From NCBI GenBank assembly GCA_022820365.1, contig JAJEFO010000088.1:1-64000 (forward strand): a DNA stretch of 64,000 bases, read 5' to 3'. Position numbers and translations under genes: made by a program. The stretch is from Silicimonas sp. GTDB lineage: Bacteria; Pseudomonadota; Alphaproteobacteria; Rhodobacterales; Rhodobacteraceae. The notes below the pieces were generated by a model. That model saw only the letters and a list, made by a program, of their open reading frames with translations, was not told the DNA's origin and did no database searches. Positions 28,602 to 39,766 of this stretch are shown here, in pieces (position 1 is the stretch's first letter; the number at the start of each line of letters is the position of its first letter).

Positions 28602-31600
28602 TCAGCTGCACCCGCTCGTTGCGCCGCAGGTATTGCACTTCATGCACGTGCCGTTGCGCACCAAGGTGTAGTTGCCACATTCGCCGCAAGGATCTCCCTC
28701 ATACCCATGCATTCTGGCCTTCGTTCGTGCAGCTATCTTGACCGTTCCCTCGCCGGAGGATGCACCGACAGCCAATGCCGCTCCAGCATCCGGCACGATT
28801 GCCTCTGCCGCCGCCGGAACTGCAGCGCTGTCCAGCGCCGCGGCGGCGCTGGCACCACCTTCCACGAGCACCAATTCCCTTGGCACGCGGCCACGTGTGT
28901 ATCCTGCGGATGCGACGCGCTTGAGCAACTCGACATGGGTCGAGCCACTTGCGACGGAAGCCTCCGCAACATCCGGCTTGCTCTCCGCCTCGCCGCGTCC
29001 CATGTCATCAAATGTCGGACCTTCCGGCTTTACGTGTGCAAGATCAATGCGATCCAGATAGCTGACCGCCAGTTCCCTGAAGATGTAGTCCAGAATCGAT
29101 GTTGCGTTCTTGATCGAGTCGTTACCTTGGACCATGCCGGCCGGCTCAAAGCGCGTGAAAGTAAATGCATCCACGAACTCCTCCAGCGGCACCCCATACT
29201 GGAGGCCGACCGAGATGGCGATCGCGAAGTTGTTCATCATCGCCCGGAAGCCGGCGCCTTCCTTGTGCATGTCGATGAAAATCTCGCCAAGCGAGCCGTC
29301 GCTGTACTCGCCGGTCCTTAGGTAGACCTTGTGCCCTCCGACAATGGCCTTCTGAGTGTATCCCCGCCGCCGCTCGGGCATTCGATTGCGCGCGCCTGCC
29401 AGTTCCTTGACAATGACCTTTTCCACGACCTTCTCGGCCAGCATGACGGCCTTCTCATGCGGCGTGCCGGTTTCAAGTGTCTCCGCCGCCTCGTCGTCAT
29501 CCTCGACAAGAGCCGCCGACAGGGGCTGCGAGAGCTTTGAACCGTCACGATAGAGGGCATTGGCCTTGATGCCGAGCCGATGCGACAGCTCGTAGGCCGC
29601 CTTGCAATCCTCGACGGTCGCGTCGTTCGGCATGTTGATCGTCTTGGAGATCGCGCCCGAAATGAATGACTGAGCGGCAGCCATCATCTTGATGTGGCTG
29701 TCGACGGGAAGGAACCGCTTGCCTTTGCGCCCGCACGGATTCGCGCAGTCGAAGACATGGTAATGCTCTTTTGCCAAGTGAGGTGCGTCTTCCAGCGTCA
29801 TCGAACCGCAGACGTGGTCATTCGCGGCTTCAATGTCCGCCTTGCTGAAGCCGAGGCTACGGAGAAGGTCGAATTCTGGATCGTTCAGCTTCTCCGCCGG
29901 GATCCCGAGAGTCGTCGAGCAGAATTCTTCGCCGAGGGTCCACTGGTTGAACACGAAGCGAATGTCGAACGCAGACGGCAGTGCCTCCTCGATCCTGTCG
30001 ATTTCGGCCTTGCCGAATCCATGGCCGACCAGCGCTGCATGGTTGACCGCCGGGGCGTTCGCCAACGTCCCGTGGCCGACGGCGTAGGAAACGATTTCCC
30101 GGATCTGGGAGGAAGAGTATCCAAGAGTCTCCAACGCCGCCGGCACTGAGCGGTTTATGATCTTGAAGTAACCGCCCCCGGCGAGCTTCTTGAACTTCAC
30201 CAAGGCGAAGTCCGGCTCGATCCCTGTCGTGTCGCAGTCCATCACAAGGCCAATCGTGCCCGTCGGCGCGATGACCGTGGCCTGGGCATTTCGGTAGCCG
30301 TGCTTCATGCCCTGTTCAAGCGCGTCGTCCCACGTCTTCGCCGCCAGTTCCACAAGCCTGCCATCCGGGCAGTTGTCTTGATCAAGCGGCACGGGACGGA
30401 CATTCATCTTCTCGTATCCGGACGTCTCACCATGTGCCGCACGCCGATGATTGCGAATGACGCGAAGCATGTGTTCAGAATTATCTCCATAGCCGAGGAA
30501 CGGGCCCAGTTCCCGCGCGATCTCCGCCGAAGTCGCGTAAGACACGCCGGTCATGATCGCCGTGAGGGCGCCTGCCAGTGCCCGGCCTTCGTCTGAGTCG
30601 TATCCCAGGCCCATGGTCATGAGCAGGCCGCCAATGTTCGCGTAGCCGAGACCGAGGGTCCTGAACTCATAGGACAGTTGCGCGATCTCCTTCGACGGGA
30701 ATTGCGCCATCATGACGCTGATCTCCAGCGTCAATGTCCAGAGGCGCGTTGCGTGGACATAGTCGTCTGCCTGGAATCCCCTGTCGTCATGGAACGTAAG
30801 GAGATTCAGGGACGCCAGGTTGCAGGCGGTATCGTCGAGGAACATGTATTCCGAACAGGGGTTCGATCCGCGGATTTCTCCGGCCCCGGGGCATGTGTGC
30901 CAGGCATTGATCGTGTCATGGTACTGGATGCCGGGGTCTGCGCAGGCCCAGGCGGCATGGCCGACCTGCTCCCAAAGATCACGCGCCTTGACGGTCCTTG
31001 CCACCCTGCCGTCGGTACGGCGGAACAGTTCCCAGTCGCCATCATCCTTCACCGCTTGCAGGAACGCGTCCGTGACCCGGATCGAGTTGTTGGAGTTCTG
31101 ACCCGAAACGCTCGAATAGGCCTCCGAATCCCAGTCCGTGTCATATGTCGGAAACTCAATCGATTCGTAGCCCTGTCTCGCGTAGTCAAGTACGCGCTTG
31201 ATGTAGGTCTCGGGAATGGCCGACCTTTTTGCGGACCGGATTGCAGCCTTGAGGCTCTCGTTCCGCGCCGGATCAACCGCATCGGCTTCCGCCCCGTCCC
31301 ACGACTTTATCGCCGCGAATATGCCATTGAGCTCGCGTTCGTGGACTTTTGAGCCTGCCACGATGGAGGCGACCTTCTGCTCCTCAATGACCTTCCAGTT
31401 GATGAAGTCCTCGATGTCGGGGTGATCGGCGTCAACGATTACCATCTTGGCCGCGCGCCGGGTGGTGCCGCCCGACTTGATGGCCCCGGCCGCACGGTCG
31501 CCGATCTTCAGGAAGCCCATCAGGCCCGATGACTTGCCACCGCCCGACAGATGCTCGCCTGCTCCACGGAGCAGGCTGAAATTGGTCCCGGTTCCAGACC

Positions 31601-32282
31601 CGTACTTGAAGAGGCGTGACTCCCGGACCCACAGGTCCATGATGCCGCCGCTGTTCACGAGGTCGTCGGCGCAAGACTGAATGAAGCACGCATGGGGCTG
31701 CGGATGCTCATAGGCGCTGCCGGACTTGGTCAGCTTGCCGGTCTCGTAGTCCACGTAGTGGTGACCCTGGCTTGGCCCGTCGATGCCGTATGCCCAATGC
31801 AAGCCCGTGTTGAACCATTGCGGAGAGTTCGGAGCCGCACGCTGCGTTGCAAGCATGTAGCGCATCTCGTCGAAATAGGCCCGCGCGTCTTCCTTCGATG
31901 AGAAGTAGCCGCCCTTCCAGCCCCAGTAGGCCCAGGCTCCCGCCAGGCGGTCGAAGACCTGAATTGCCTGGGTTTCGCCTCCGTAGCGATCCTCCTCGGG
32001 AATCTCGGCAAGCGCGGCTTCGTCCGCGACCGAACGCCAAAGGAATTCCGGGACACCCCTCTCCTTCACTTTCTTCAGGCGCGCCGGCACTCCTGCTTTC
32101 CTGAAGTACTTCTGAGCGACAACATCCGACGCCACCTGGCTCCAGCTTTCGGGCACTTCAACGTTGTCGAGCCGAAACACGATGGTGCCGTCCGGATTCT
32201 TGATCTCGGATGACGTCGTCGTGAACTTGATGGACGCGTATGCGTCCCGGCCCGCCTTCGTAAAGCTACGCTTGATTTTCAT
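28602..32282 (-). CDS. nrdJ: Adenosylcobalamin-dependent (class II) ribonucleoside-diphosphate reductase
   Basis: 1226 aa; [37 protein letters not shown]-terminal [22 protein letters not shown] zinc ribbon. Confidence 0.97.
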   Translation of the reverse strand: MKIKRSFTKAGRDAYASIKFTTTSSEIKNPDGTIVFRLDNVEVPESWSQVASDVVAQKYFRKAGVPARLKKVKERGVPEFLWRSVADEAALAEIPEEDRYGGETQAIQVFDRLAGAWAYWGWKGGYFSSKEDARAYFDEMRYMLATQRAAPNSPQWFNTGLHWAYGIDGPSQGHHYVDYETGKLTKSGSAYEHPQPHACFIQSCADDLVNSGGIMDLWVRESRLFKYGSGTGTNFSLLRGAGEHLSGGGKSSGLMGFLKIGDRAAGAIKSGGTTRRAAKMVIVDADHPDIEDFINWKVIEEQKVASIVAGSKVHERELNGIFAAIKSWDGAEADAVDPARNESLKAAIRSAKRSAIPETYIKRVLDYARQGYESIEFPTYDTDWDSEAYSSVSGQNSNNSIRVTDAFLQAVKDDGDWELFRRTDGRVARTVKARDLWEQVGHAAWACADPGIQYHDTINAWHTCPGAGEIRGSNPCSEYMFLDDTACNLASLNLLTFHDDRGFQADDYVHATRLWTLTLEISVMMAQFPSKEIAQLSYEFRTLGLGYANIGGLLMTMGLGYDSDEGRALAGALTAIMTGVSYATSAEIARELGPFLGYGDNSEHMLRVIRNHRRAAHGETSGYEKMNVRPVPLDQDNCPDGRLVELAAKTWDDALEQGMKHGYRNAQATVIAPTGTIGLVMDCDTTGIEPDFALVKFKKLAGGGYFKIINRSVPAALETLGYSSSQIREIVSYAVGHGTLANAPAVNHAALVGHGFGKAEIDRIEEALPSAFDIRFVFNQWTLGEEFCSTTLGIPAEKLNDPEFDLLRSLGFSKADIEAANDHVCGSMTLEDAPHLAKEHYHVFDCANPCGRKGKRFLPVDSHIKMMAAAQSFISGAISKTINMPNDATVEDCKAAYELSHRLGIKANALYRDGSKLSQPLSAALVEDDDEAAETLETGTPHEKAVMLAEKVVEKVIVKELAGARNRMPERRRGYTQKAIVGGHKVYLRTGEYSDGSLGEIFIDMHKEGAGFRAMMNNFAIAISVGLQYGVPLEEFVDAFTFTRFEPAGMVQGNDSIKNATSILDYIFRELAVSYLDRIDLAHVKPEGPTFDDMGRGEAESKPDVAEASVASGSTHVELLKRVASAGYTRGRVPRELVLVEGGASAAAALDSAAVPAAAEAIVPDAGAALAVGASSGEGTVKIAARTKARMHGYEGDPCGECGNYTLVRNGTCMKCNTCGATSGCS

Positions 32283-32474
32283 TTTTTTGCTTGGACCCCG
32301 TTCTTTATCTTGCTTGAGCCATTCTCTTCTTCTTCCCCTGCCTCAGTCAGGGCGACATTCAGTGCAGCCAGGAGAAGAGACAACGGCACCTGTCCCGTGC
32401 CCATCGTTGCGTGCATGCACGACCCTTTCCTTCCTGGAGGGCCGAAGGTACTCGAATGCTGTCCCCATCAATCT

Positions 32475-32490
32475 CCACAACATGTTGTGG
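32475..32490. promoter_or_regulatory. NrdR-box-like 16-bp palindrome CCACAACATGTTGTGG
   Basis: Perfect palindrome about 190 bp upstream of the nrdJ ATG. Confidence 0.65.
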
Positions 32491-32505
32491 CCTCCTAACC
32501 GGCTC

Positions 32506-32521
32506 ACACAACTTGCGGCTT
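32506..32521. promoter_or_regulatory. Second, degenerate NrdR-like site ACACAACTTGCGGCTT
   Basis: CACAAC half-site repeated exactly 31 bp from the first. Confidence 0.4.
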
Positions 32522-33050
32522 TTCCAAGGGGTTCGTCAACAGGAAATCCCAAAAAATTCCGCGGCCTCCAGGCAAGCGTGCAGTGTGCGCCGTCATGGTT
32601 CTGCATGAGACGTCCCGGTCTCACGATTCCGTCAATCGAGATAAGGCGTTTACGCTGCCAAGCTAACGACTCACACGAGGTGCCCAAGGGGTGCCGTCGC
32701 CATCTTCGGCGGTCAAATTTCCAGTCTTGAGTGGGACGATGGACAGAAATTCGTGCCGTCGGCTGACACTCAAGATAGAATCACCTAGCGACTCGGATGC
32801 GCTTTGCGACCCTGACCGGCAAACGCGGCAGGAAGTCCCGTGCGCCGCGATGAACGACAGTCAACCTCGGTGATATTCCACGAATCTGGCACTCACGGTT
32901 CCGGACATGCCGCTCGCGCATCCGGCAAGCGCTGTCGAAGTAACCGGGTTTCGAACGCGATGCCGCACAAGAATCCACGCGCAACGCGCTGCATGCGTCG
33001 AACCGAACTTCCGGACGAACCGCGCGCATTGAATTCCTTGCTGATGCTGG

Positions 33051-33124
33051 TCGGGGCGGAGAGATTCGAACTCCCGACCCCCTGTTCCCAAAACAGGTGC
33101 GCTACCAGACTGCGCTACGCCCCG
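33051..33124 (-). tRNA. tRNA-Pro (anticodon UGG)
   Basis: Cloverleaf CGGGGCG...CCTGT-TTTGGGA-ACAGG...GGGAGTTCGAATCTCTC...CGCCCCG-A. Confidence 0.95.
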
Positions 33125-33360
33125 ACTCGGTCGCCTCAATACCGCAAAGAATTTCCCCTTGGCAATTCGCTTGTGCCTGAGCTTACGGTCTACCCTGCCT
33201 GCAAGGGTTCAGCGGGTCCTCCGCAAGCCATGGGCCCTGCAATGACGGACGCGGCACGGCCAACCGGCGAAATTCGACTGCATGCCTAGAATCAAGATTG
33301 CTTGAGACGCGCTTCCCCGGCCATGCACATCGTCGCGCTTCCGATCTATCTTCCCGCAGT

Positions 33361-33402
33361 CTATTCGCAGGGCCAGACCGGCTATTCGCAGGGCCAGACC
33401 GG
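33361..33402. repeat. 21-bp perfect tandem duplication CTATTCGCAGGGCCAGACCGG x2
   Basis: Units 33361-33381 and 33382-33402; covers the stop codon of the DUF192 gene. Confidence 0.95.
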
Positions 33403-33843
33403 GTTCGGTCCGATGACCGGATGCCGAAGTTCGCTTCCTTCATTGATTCCAAGCCTGCGAGACAGACCGCCGTTGATTTCAAGCACGAACTTGACACCCT
33501 CGCCACCATCTATGTGCGTTTCGTCAAATGGTATCGCGTTCTCGTGGACTTTTGTCACCCTTCCGGACGGAGTCAGGAAAATCATGTCGAGCGGAACCCT
33601 GGTATTCTTCATCCAGAACACCGCGCGCTGCGGCGTTTCGTATGCAAAGAGCATTCCGCTTCCCGATGGCAGGAAGTCCCGGTGCATCAGACCGAGCGAC
33701 CGTTCGTCGGGATCATCCGCGAGCTCCACGGAGAACCGTGCGAGGCCCCAGTCGCCACGCAGGTCGACACGGTCAACCTTGCAATCCGCCGACGCTGTTT
33801 CGGCAAATGCAAGCAATGCCAGGATTCCGAAACCTGCCCGCAT
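33382..33843 (-). CDS. DUF192 family secreted protein
   Basis: ERSLGLMHRDFLPSGSGMLFAYETPQRAVFWMKNTRVPLDMIFL. Confidence 0.9.
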   Translation of the reverse strand: MRAGFGILALLAFAETASADCKVDRVDLRGDWGLARFSVELADDPDERSLGLMHRDFLPSGSGMLFAYETPQRAVFWMKNTRVPLDMIFLTPSGRVTKVHENAIPFDETHIDGGEGVKFVLEINGGLSRRLGINEGSELRHPVIGPNPVWPCE

Positions 33844-33845
33844 CA

Positions 33846-34379
33846 CTATTCGGATCTAAGGCCCGCTTCCCATGACGCAATCTGAGTGGCCATGCGACCC
33901 CGCTTGCCCTCCACGACCCTGATTGACACCGCCTCTCCGGGCTGAAGGTCGGCAAGTTCCGAGCGCCTCAAGATCTCGATATGGAGAAAGACATCCTCGC
34001 TGCAGCCGTAGACGTTCGCGAATCCGAACCCCTTCGCCTTGTCGAACCACTTCACGCGCGCGGGCTCCAGCGGCACCGACGGGTCAACCGGCTCGTTGAA
34101 CTCACCACCATCCGGCAAGGCATCATCTGCTGCGGACATGGCTGGAGGATCTATCCTGAGTACTGCGACAGCCTGGATGCCTCGTGCCGTTTCCTGGATC
34201 TCGACTTCAATTCCCGCCGAGTCCGCCACGGAGGATTGTCCATAGTTGCGAAGCACGTTTGCATGAAGCAGAATATCCGGCCCGCCCTCATCGGAAACGA
34301 CAAAGCCGAACCCCTTCGACGGATCAAACCACTTTACCTTGCCAGTGACGCGCGCGCCGCCTTTGCCGAGGTCGCTCAT
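33846..34379 (-). CDS. Tandem cold-shock-domain protein
   Basis: Two CSDs: GKVKWFDPSKGFGFVVSDEGGPDILLH and ARVKWFDKAKGFGFANVYGCSEDVFLH. Confidence 0.95.
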   Translation of the reverse strand: MSDLGKGGARVTGKVKWFDPSKGFGFVVSDEGGPDILLHANVLRNYGQSSVADSAGIEVEIQETARGIQAVAVLRIDPPAMSAADDALPDGGEFNEPVDPSVPLEPARVKWFDKAKGFGFANVYGCSEDVFLHIEILRRSELADLQPGEAVSIRVVEGKRGRMATQIASWEAGLRSE

Positions 34380-34672
34380 CTATAAGCATCATCCCTTGGG
34401 CTGCTGCCCAGCATGCGCCTACTTTGAGCCATTGGTGCGACCACAAGCAACAAAAAAAATTTTCACAGAACATTCACACAGGGGACTGTCGCGTTCAGGC
34501 GACGGGTGCATGCACTCCCTTGGATCGACAGGCCCTCCGTGGCCTGCGAATCGTGGGGCTGCGAGCCAGCCGTCGGTCACAAAGTACGCTGATCGCTGCA
34601 AGGCTTGACCGGCAAGCCGCCTCGTTCACGGCGCGGTGTGCTCAATTCCGCAGAAATCTCGGCTGGATTGCG

Positions 34673-35275
34673 CTAAGGATAAAGGCGTTCGACCTCCCAT
34701 GAGGCGTCTGGCGACGCCCTGGTCCAACGGAATCGGTCGTGGAGCCGGAAATCCCCATTGGCCCAAAACTCGATCTCTAAGGGCAAGATTCTGAAACCGC
34801 CCCAGAACGGTGGGCGCTTCGGATCAAGTCCGTGAACGACGCCCATCTTCGCCGCCCTGGCCATCAGCGCCTTTCGGGAAGACAACGGCTCGGACTGACG
34901 AGAAGCCCAGGCGCCTACCCGGCTTTGCACCCCCCGCGTGGCAAAGTAGCGGTCTGCCGACGCACCGCTCTCGATGGTTGCGGGTCCGCGTACCCTGACC
35001 TGACGGCGGAGGCTCTTCCAGTGCAGGACGAAGGCCGCCTTCTCGGAAGCCTTGAGCTCCCGTGCCTTCACGCTGCCGTAATTCGTGTAGAAGACGAAGG
35101 TGCCGTTTTCGATCCCCTTGAGCAGAACCATGCGCACGTTCGGCAGACCGGTTTCGTCCACCGTGGCGAGGGCCATCGCGTTCGGATCGTTCGGTTCGGT
35201 CCCAGCTGCCTCGTTCAGCCAACGGCTCGCGATGGCCATCGGGTCATTGCCTTCGAAAATTCCGATTCTGTCCAT
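34673..35275 (-). CDS. pdxH: Pyridoxamine 5'-phosphate oxidase
   Basis: [44 protein letters not shown]-terminal [22 protein letters not shown]. Confidence 0.96.
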   Translation of the reverse strand: MDRIGIFEGNDPMAIASRWLNEAAGTEPNDPNAMALATVDETGLPNVRMVLLKGIENGTFVFYTNYGSVKARELKASEKAAFVLHWKSLRRQVRVRGPATIESGASADRYFATRGVQSRVGAWASRQSEPLSSRKALMARAAKMGVVHGLDPKRPPFWGGFRILPLEIEFWANGDFRLHDRFRWTRASPDASWEVERLYP

Positions 35276-35355
35276 GACGCTCGCCTTCACGCCCTTGATG
35301 CACTTGGCTTGATCGCATAGACCCACTGCACGGTAAACGGGGCGAGGGTCAAAAT

Positions 35356-36171
35356 ATGTCCGCAGGGCTTATGGCAGGCAAGAAGGGCCTGATCATGGGG
35401 CTGGCCAACGAGAAGTCGATCGCCTGGGGAATTGCCAAGGCGGTTGCCGGTCAAGGTGCCGAACTCGCGTTTTCGTATCAGAGCGAGGCGCTCCGGAAGC
35501 GCGTCGGGCCATTGGCAGGACAGTTGGGCTCGAACATCGTCCTGCCCTGCGACGTGGCAGACATGAACAGCGTGGACTCCCTGTTCCAGGAACTAAAGGA
35601 CCGCTGGGGCAAACTTGATTTCGTCGTTCACGCGATCGGGTTTGCTGACAAGAACGAGTTGCGGGGCCGCTATGTCGACACAAGTCGCGACAACTTCCTT
35701 ATGTCAATGGACATCTCTGTCTATTCCTTCACCGCGATTGCAAGGCGAGCCGCCGCGATTATGCCTGATGGCGGATCGCTTCTGACCCTGACCTATTACG
35801 GGGCCGAGCGAGTGATGCCGCATTACAACGTGATGGGAGTCTGCAAGGCTGCGCTGGAAGCCAGCGTGCGTTACATGGCCGAAGATCTCGGCAGGGACGG
35901 CATCCGATGCAATGCCATCAGCGCAGGCACGATCAAGACCTTGGCGGCCTCCGGCATCGGCGACTTCCGCTACATACTGAAGTGGAACGAGTACAATTCT
36001 CCGCTGAGGCGCAACGTGACCATTGAAGATGTCGGCAACGCCGCGCTATATCTCCTTTCCGATCTAGGTGCGGCTGTCACAGGCGAGGTTCATCACGTAG
36101 ACTCCGGCTATCATGTCGTGGGCATGAAGGCGCTTGACGCCCCGGACATGACCTACGAGAAACCCGAATAA
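35356..36171 (+). CDS. fabI: Enoyl-ACP reductase (NADH)
   Basis: [64 protein letters not shown]. Confidence 0.96.
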   Translation: MSAGLMAGKKGLIMGLANEKSIAWGIAKAVAGQGAELAFSYQSEALRKRVGPLAGQLGSNIVLPCDVADMNSVDSLFQELKDRWGKLDFVVHAIGFADKNELRGRYVDTSRDNFLMSMDISVYSFTAIARRAAAIMPDGGSLLTLTYYGAERVMPHYNVMGVCKAALEASVRYMAEDLGRDGIRCNAISAGTIKTLAASGIGDFRYILKWNEYNSPLRRNVTIEDVGNAALYLLSDLGAAVTGEVHHVDSGYHVVGMKALDAPDMTYEKPE

Positions 36172-36316
36172 TGACGCCTGGCGCAGGAATGGCCATCTCG
36201 GTTGCAAGGCAATCCCGAACCGGGTCCCAACAGTGCCGCCGTCTGAGGAACCGGTGCTTGGCGTGCCCGCCGCATCGTCCAGAGACGTTCCCGCGAATTG
36301 ATCGACAGGACAGCCC

Positions 36317-36820
36317 GTGACCGAACGCCTGCCACACGAGAAAGGATTCCACGTCAGCTGGGACCAGTTGCATCGCGACGCCCGTGCGCTTGCTTGGCGA
36401 CTGGATGGGCGCGGTCCACTGGATGGCAGGTGGGCGGCGGTGGTGGCAATTACGCGTGGCGGCATGGCACCAGCGATGATCGTGGCCCGCGAACTCGACA
36501 TTCGAATTGTGGATACGATCAGCGTGAAGAGCTATGACCACCAGTCGCAGTCCGACGCGGAGATTCTGAAGTCTCCAGACGCGGAAATGATGAGTGACGG
36601 GAACGGCATTCTCGTCGTGGACGACCTGGTCGACACCGGTCAGACACTCGAACTCGTAAGACGGCACTATCCGAAGGCTCATTTTGCCACGATCTACGCC
36701 AAGCCCATGGGCGAACAACAGGTGGACACGTTCATAACCGGCGTCAGCCAGGACACCTGGATATTCTTTCCATGGGATATGGCGCTTCAGTATGTCGAGC
36801 CATACCGGGGCGCTGATTGA
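36317..36820 (+). CDS. gpt: Xanthine phosphoribosyltransferase
   Basis: [39 protein letters not shown]. Confidence 0.93.
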   Translation: MTERLPHEKGFHVSWDQLHRDARALAWRLDGRGPLDGRWAAVVAITRGGMAPAMIVARELDIRIVDTISVKSYDHQSQSDAEILKSPDAEMMSDGNGILVVDDLVDTGQTLELVRRHYPKAHFATIYAKPMGEQQVDTFITGVSQDTWIFFPWDMALQYVEPYRGAD

Positions 36821-37053
36821 AGACCTTCTTGCGCACATTGCGCGATCGAATCAGGCACTTCATGTCCGGTGACGTCGCGTGCGAAGCCCGGTGAACAGGC
36901 GGATACGGTCAGGCGCTTTGCAGGTTTCCTTGCCTGATTTCCCGGCATTGGACTTCGCATTCAATGAATCTCTCAGCTCGGGTCGAAACCGTGCCGTTGG
37001 CGAATGTCGCCACGCAGACAATTCTTGAGATCAGTTTTGGAAGCCGCAGGTCG

Positions 37054-38166
37054 TCAGCGGATGCGTCGAAGACTCGTTTGCGTAAAATCCTTTTCGCTCA
37101 GATTGGTGTTGAACTCGTAGTTGCTCCAATTCAGATCCGTGCTCTTGCCGGTGGCATGGTTGACCATGTTCAAATTCTCGGGTTTCCAAAATCCGCCGGA
37201 ATATTTTTTGTATCCGCTGAAAGTCAGCGTTTTAAGATGATCGTTTTTCCGATCATAATATTCCGTCTTCCAGACACGAAACTCTTTGGTGTCATGCCAG
37301 GCAATTTGTCGGGAATAACCTGAGCCGCGCTCAGTTGGAATCATTTCCAAAACTGTGCAGGTCAGGTTCCCGCAAGGCTCGTCGCGCAGCCATTTGTACG
37401 TGAACTTTTCGACTTCCGGAATTGTCAGATCCTCGTACGCGAACTCACTGCCCATGAAAGATCCCGAACGCTTCGAAGAACTAATGCGTTTGACTCGTTT
37501 CAGTGCCGGAAGATAAAGCCATTGATCATCCGGCTTGTTGGCGTGCCCGTGAATCAGGAATGCAGTTCCCTTCACGTCTTTGGGATTGTCGAACACGAAC
37601 ACGGTCTTGTTGCCGTCTCCTGCAACTTCAAGAACCTTGATACGCAGCGAACGTCGGCTTTCCTTCCCCCGGCGGTTTCGCAATATCATGCTCAACTCGG
37701 CAGTATAATTTCCGAATCCCCTGTCAGCGGCACGCGCCGTCTTGGCGATCTGAAGACCTTTCTCGGCAGCCGACTGCGCTGCCGCTTCCGGAACTGCATT
37801 CAACATGAGCGCGGCACAAACAGCCGTCGCCGCAAACCGGATCGGCCGACATTCACGGAAGAGATCCGAACAACGCAAACCAGAAAGCGGACTGCAGAGG
37901 AGACGCTGCGCCTGCTCCAATTTACGTGCCATCATCGCAGGCGGAGCGGCACAAATCAAAATGCTACTCATTGGAGGCGCTCCTTCGAATCGACCGGATC
38001 TAGACTTGGCTTTCACGGTACTTCGACCGCCTGCCGATGTCCACCCTACCGCGATGTCCTCAGCAATTCCCCTTCCAATTTCAACACGATGTGCATTCAC
38101 TTCATTTCCCGAGCCAATGCCGGAACGGACGTTACACAAGGTCACCTTCGCCATCTTCCTGCCCAC
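37054..38166 (-). CDS. Outer membrane lipoprotein-sorting protein (LolA-like superfamily)
   Basis: NPKDVKGTAFLIHGHANKPDDQWLYLPALKRVKRISSSKRSGSFMGSEFAYEDL; true start probably internal, before FAATAVCAALMLNAVPEAAAQ. Confidence 0.85.
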   Translation of the reverse strand: MGRKMAKVTLCNVRSGIGSGNEVNAHRVEIGRGIAEDIAVGWTSAGGRSTVKAKSRSGRFEGAPPMSSILICAAPPAMMARKLEQAQRLLCSPLSGLRCSDLFRECRPIRFAATAVCAALMLNAVPEAAAQSAAEKGLQIAKTARAADRGFGNYTAELSMILRNRRGKESRRSLRIKVLEVAGDGNKTVFVFDNPKDVKGTAFLIHGHANKPDDQWLYLPALKRVKRISSSKRSGSFMGSEFAYEDLTIPEVEKFTYKWLRDEPCGNLTCTVLEMIPTERGSGYSRQIAWHDTKEFRVWKTEYYDRKNDHLKTLTFSGYKKYSGGFWKPENLNMVNHATGKSTDLNWSNYEFNTNLSEKDFTQTSLRRIR

Positions 38167-38596
38167 TGCCGACCGGACGAGTCAGGGAGTCGGGAGTACT
38201 CGAAAATTACAGTGCTTTGAGCACCTTGGCAGGACATGCGCCCGATCGCTGGCCACAATGGTGCCCAATAGCGAGTCTGCACATCGAGCGCCTGTGCATA
38301 CCGCGCTTGTCGACGTCGGGCCTCTTGGAGTGGCATTCAATTTCGTGAACGCTGACGCCCGGCGTAAATTTCGCGAACGTTGACCTTGGGCGGTCGGGGG
38401 AGGCGCAGATGTCGGTGCCGGCAAAGCAATGCGACAGCATCGATCTTGGCGGAGCAAGACAACGCATTTCAAATGCGACGACACTAGCTGCCGTGGGCCT
38501 GCATTCAGCGACACATCCGAGGAGCGTGCTGGCTTGGCACCCATGCCGGGAACGAGGCAGCTGTGATCGGTTGAACCGCCACGTGTCCCGCAAATC

Positions 38597-39316
38597 TCAG
38601 GTCTTGCGCGGCCAGTCCGGCGGCGACAGCGAGGACTGGAACCAGTTCACGAAGCTCAGGTGCGAGAAGACAGGAATTCCCGTGGCACCTCGAATCGCGG
38701 CCGCGTAGGGTGCCATGTTGGTGCACTCAAGCACGATGGCTCCAGTATCGGGATTTTCCGCAACAAGGTCTTCAGCGGCGGCCACGTTGTCAGCTTCGGC
38801 TGCCACCGGATCGAGTTCGAGCGAATTGCCCAAGATGACCTCGGTGAAATGCATCCGGCCTTCGGTCGTGCCGATCGGCGTACCCTCCGGCACACCTGCA
38901 GCCGACAAATGCGCTTCGGTCAAGGACGAACGTGAAACGGTAAGGATGCCCGCCCGGCGGCTTGACGGGAGGAGTGCATTGACCGCGCGAAGCTGCATCA
39001 GCGACGAGGTCAAGACGGGAATGTCGACTGCCGCCGACAACTCGTCCTGAAAAATCGAGAGAAACCCGCAATTCGTGGTGATCCCGTCCACTCCGTCAGC
39101 CTCAAGTTGCTGCGCCGCCGTCCTGAAAGCGTCCAGCAAGCCTTGCGCTCCCTGTCGGACCACGCGATCCGGCGACGCGTCGAGCACGACCTTGTAGAGC
39201 ACGGGAAAGCTCCATGTGCCCGCGTTGCCCATGTCGCCAAGGATGCGCGGGAACCGAGCTTCGAGCATGAGGATGCCCACAGAAGCGCCGTAGATCGATT
39301 TGCCGCCCTTGATCAT
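38597..39316 (-). CDS. Aspartate/glutamate racemase family protein
   Basis: DGITTNCGFLSIFQDEL and AIVLECTNMAPYAAAI: two catalytic-Cys contexts. Confidence 0.85.
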   Translation of the reverse strand: MIKGGKSIYGASVGILMLEARFPRILGDMGNAGTWSFPVLYKVVLDASPDRVVRQGAQGLLDAFRTAAQQLEADGVDGITTNCGFLSIFQDELSAAVDIPVLTSSLMQLRAVNALLPSSRRAGILTVSRSSLTEAHLSAAGVPEGTPIGTTEGRMHFTEVILGNSLELDPVAAEADNVAAAEDLVAENPDTGAIVLECTNMAPYAAAIRGATGIPVFSHLSFVNWFQSSLSPPDWPRKT

Positions 39317-39766
39317 GACCGTTGCCCCGTCTGAACATCGCGATTCGTTGCTGCCAAATTCCAACGTGTTTATCCACCCGAATTGTCCGGCAAAATTCCA
39401 TGAAGTGGAATCGGGTCAGCCCTGGCTGCGCAACACAAGAAGAACCCGGCACCATGCCGGAACACAACTGTTTCCTAAGTTCGGTCAATTCCGCGACGAC
39501 CGCGAGGTGCCGCAATGACGCCCGGAGTTCAAACCCGACGTAGAGACCTGGCGAAGGCACCAAGATCAGCGGCTTGAAGGCAGCGTTTCTGGCAACCACG
39601 GGCAATCAAAATCGGGCTGTGCAAATTTCAAGGTTGCAAGCTGGGACTGCCGCTCAAGAGGAGCTTCAGCGTCCGCCCCTTCGTGACCATCACAGCGTCA
39701 AAGGATTTGCAGGTCAGCCTTCGCTGTTGCAGGCTCCGCTTTCAAGGCGGCGGAGGTGTTGCAGCA

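Noticed and set aside
32283-32400. Cobalamin riboswitch before nrdJ
   Set aside because: Fragments such as AGGTGCC, GCTGCACTG and GACTGAGGCAGG are present but not in the order or completeness of the Cbl consensus (no GGGAA...GGTGAAATCC or CGCAACTG core). Infernal would be decisive.
33051-33124. tRNA-Pro as an attachment site of an integrated element
   Set aside because: No integrase, no obvious 3'-end direct repeat, and neighbours are housekeeping genes.
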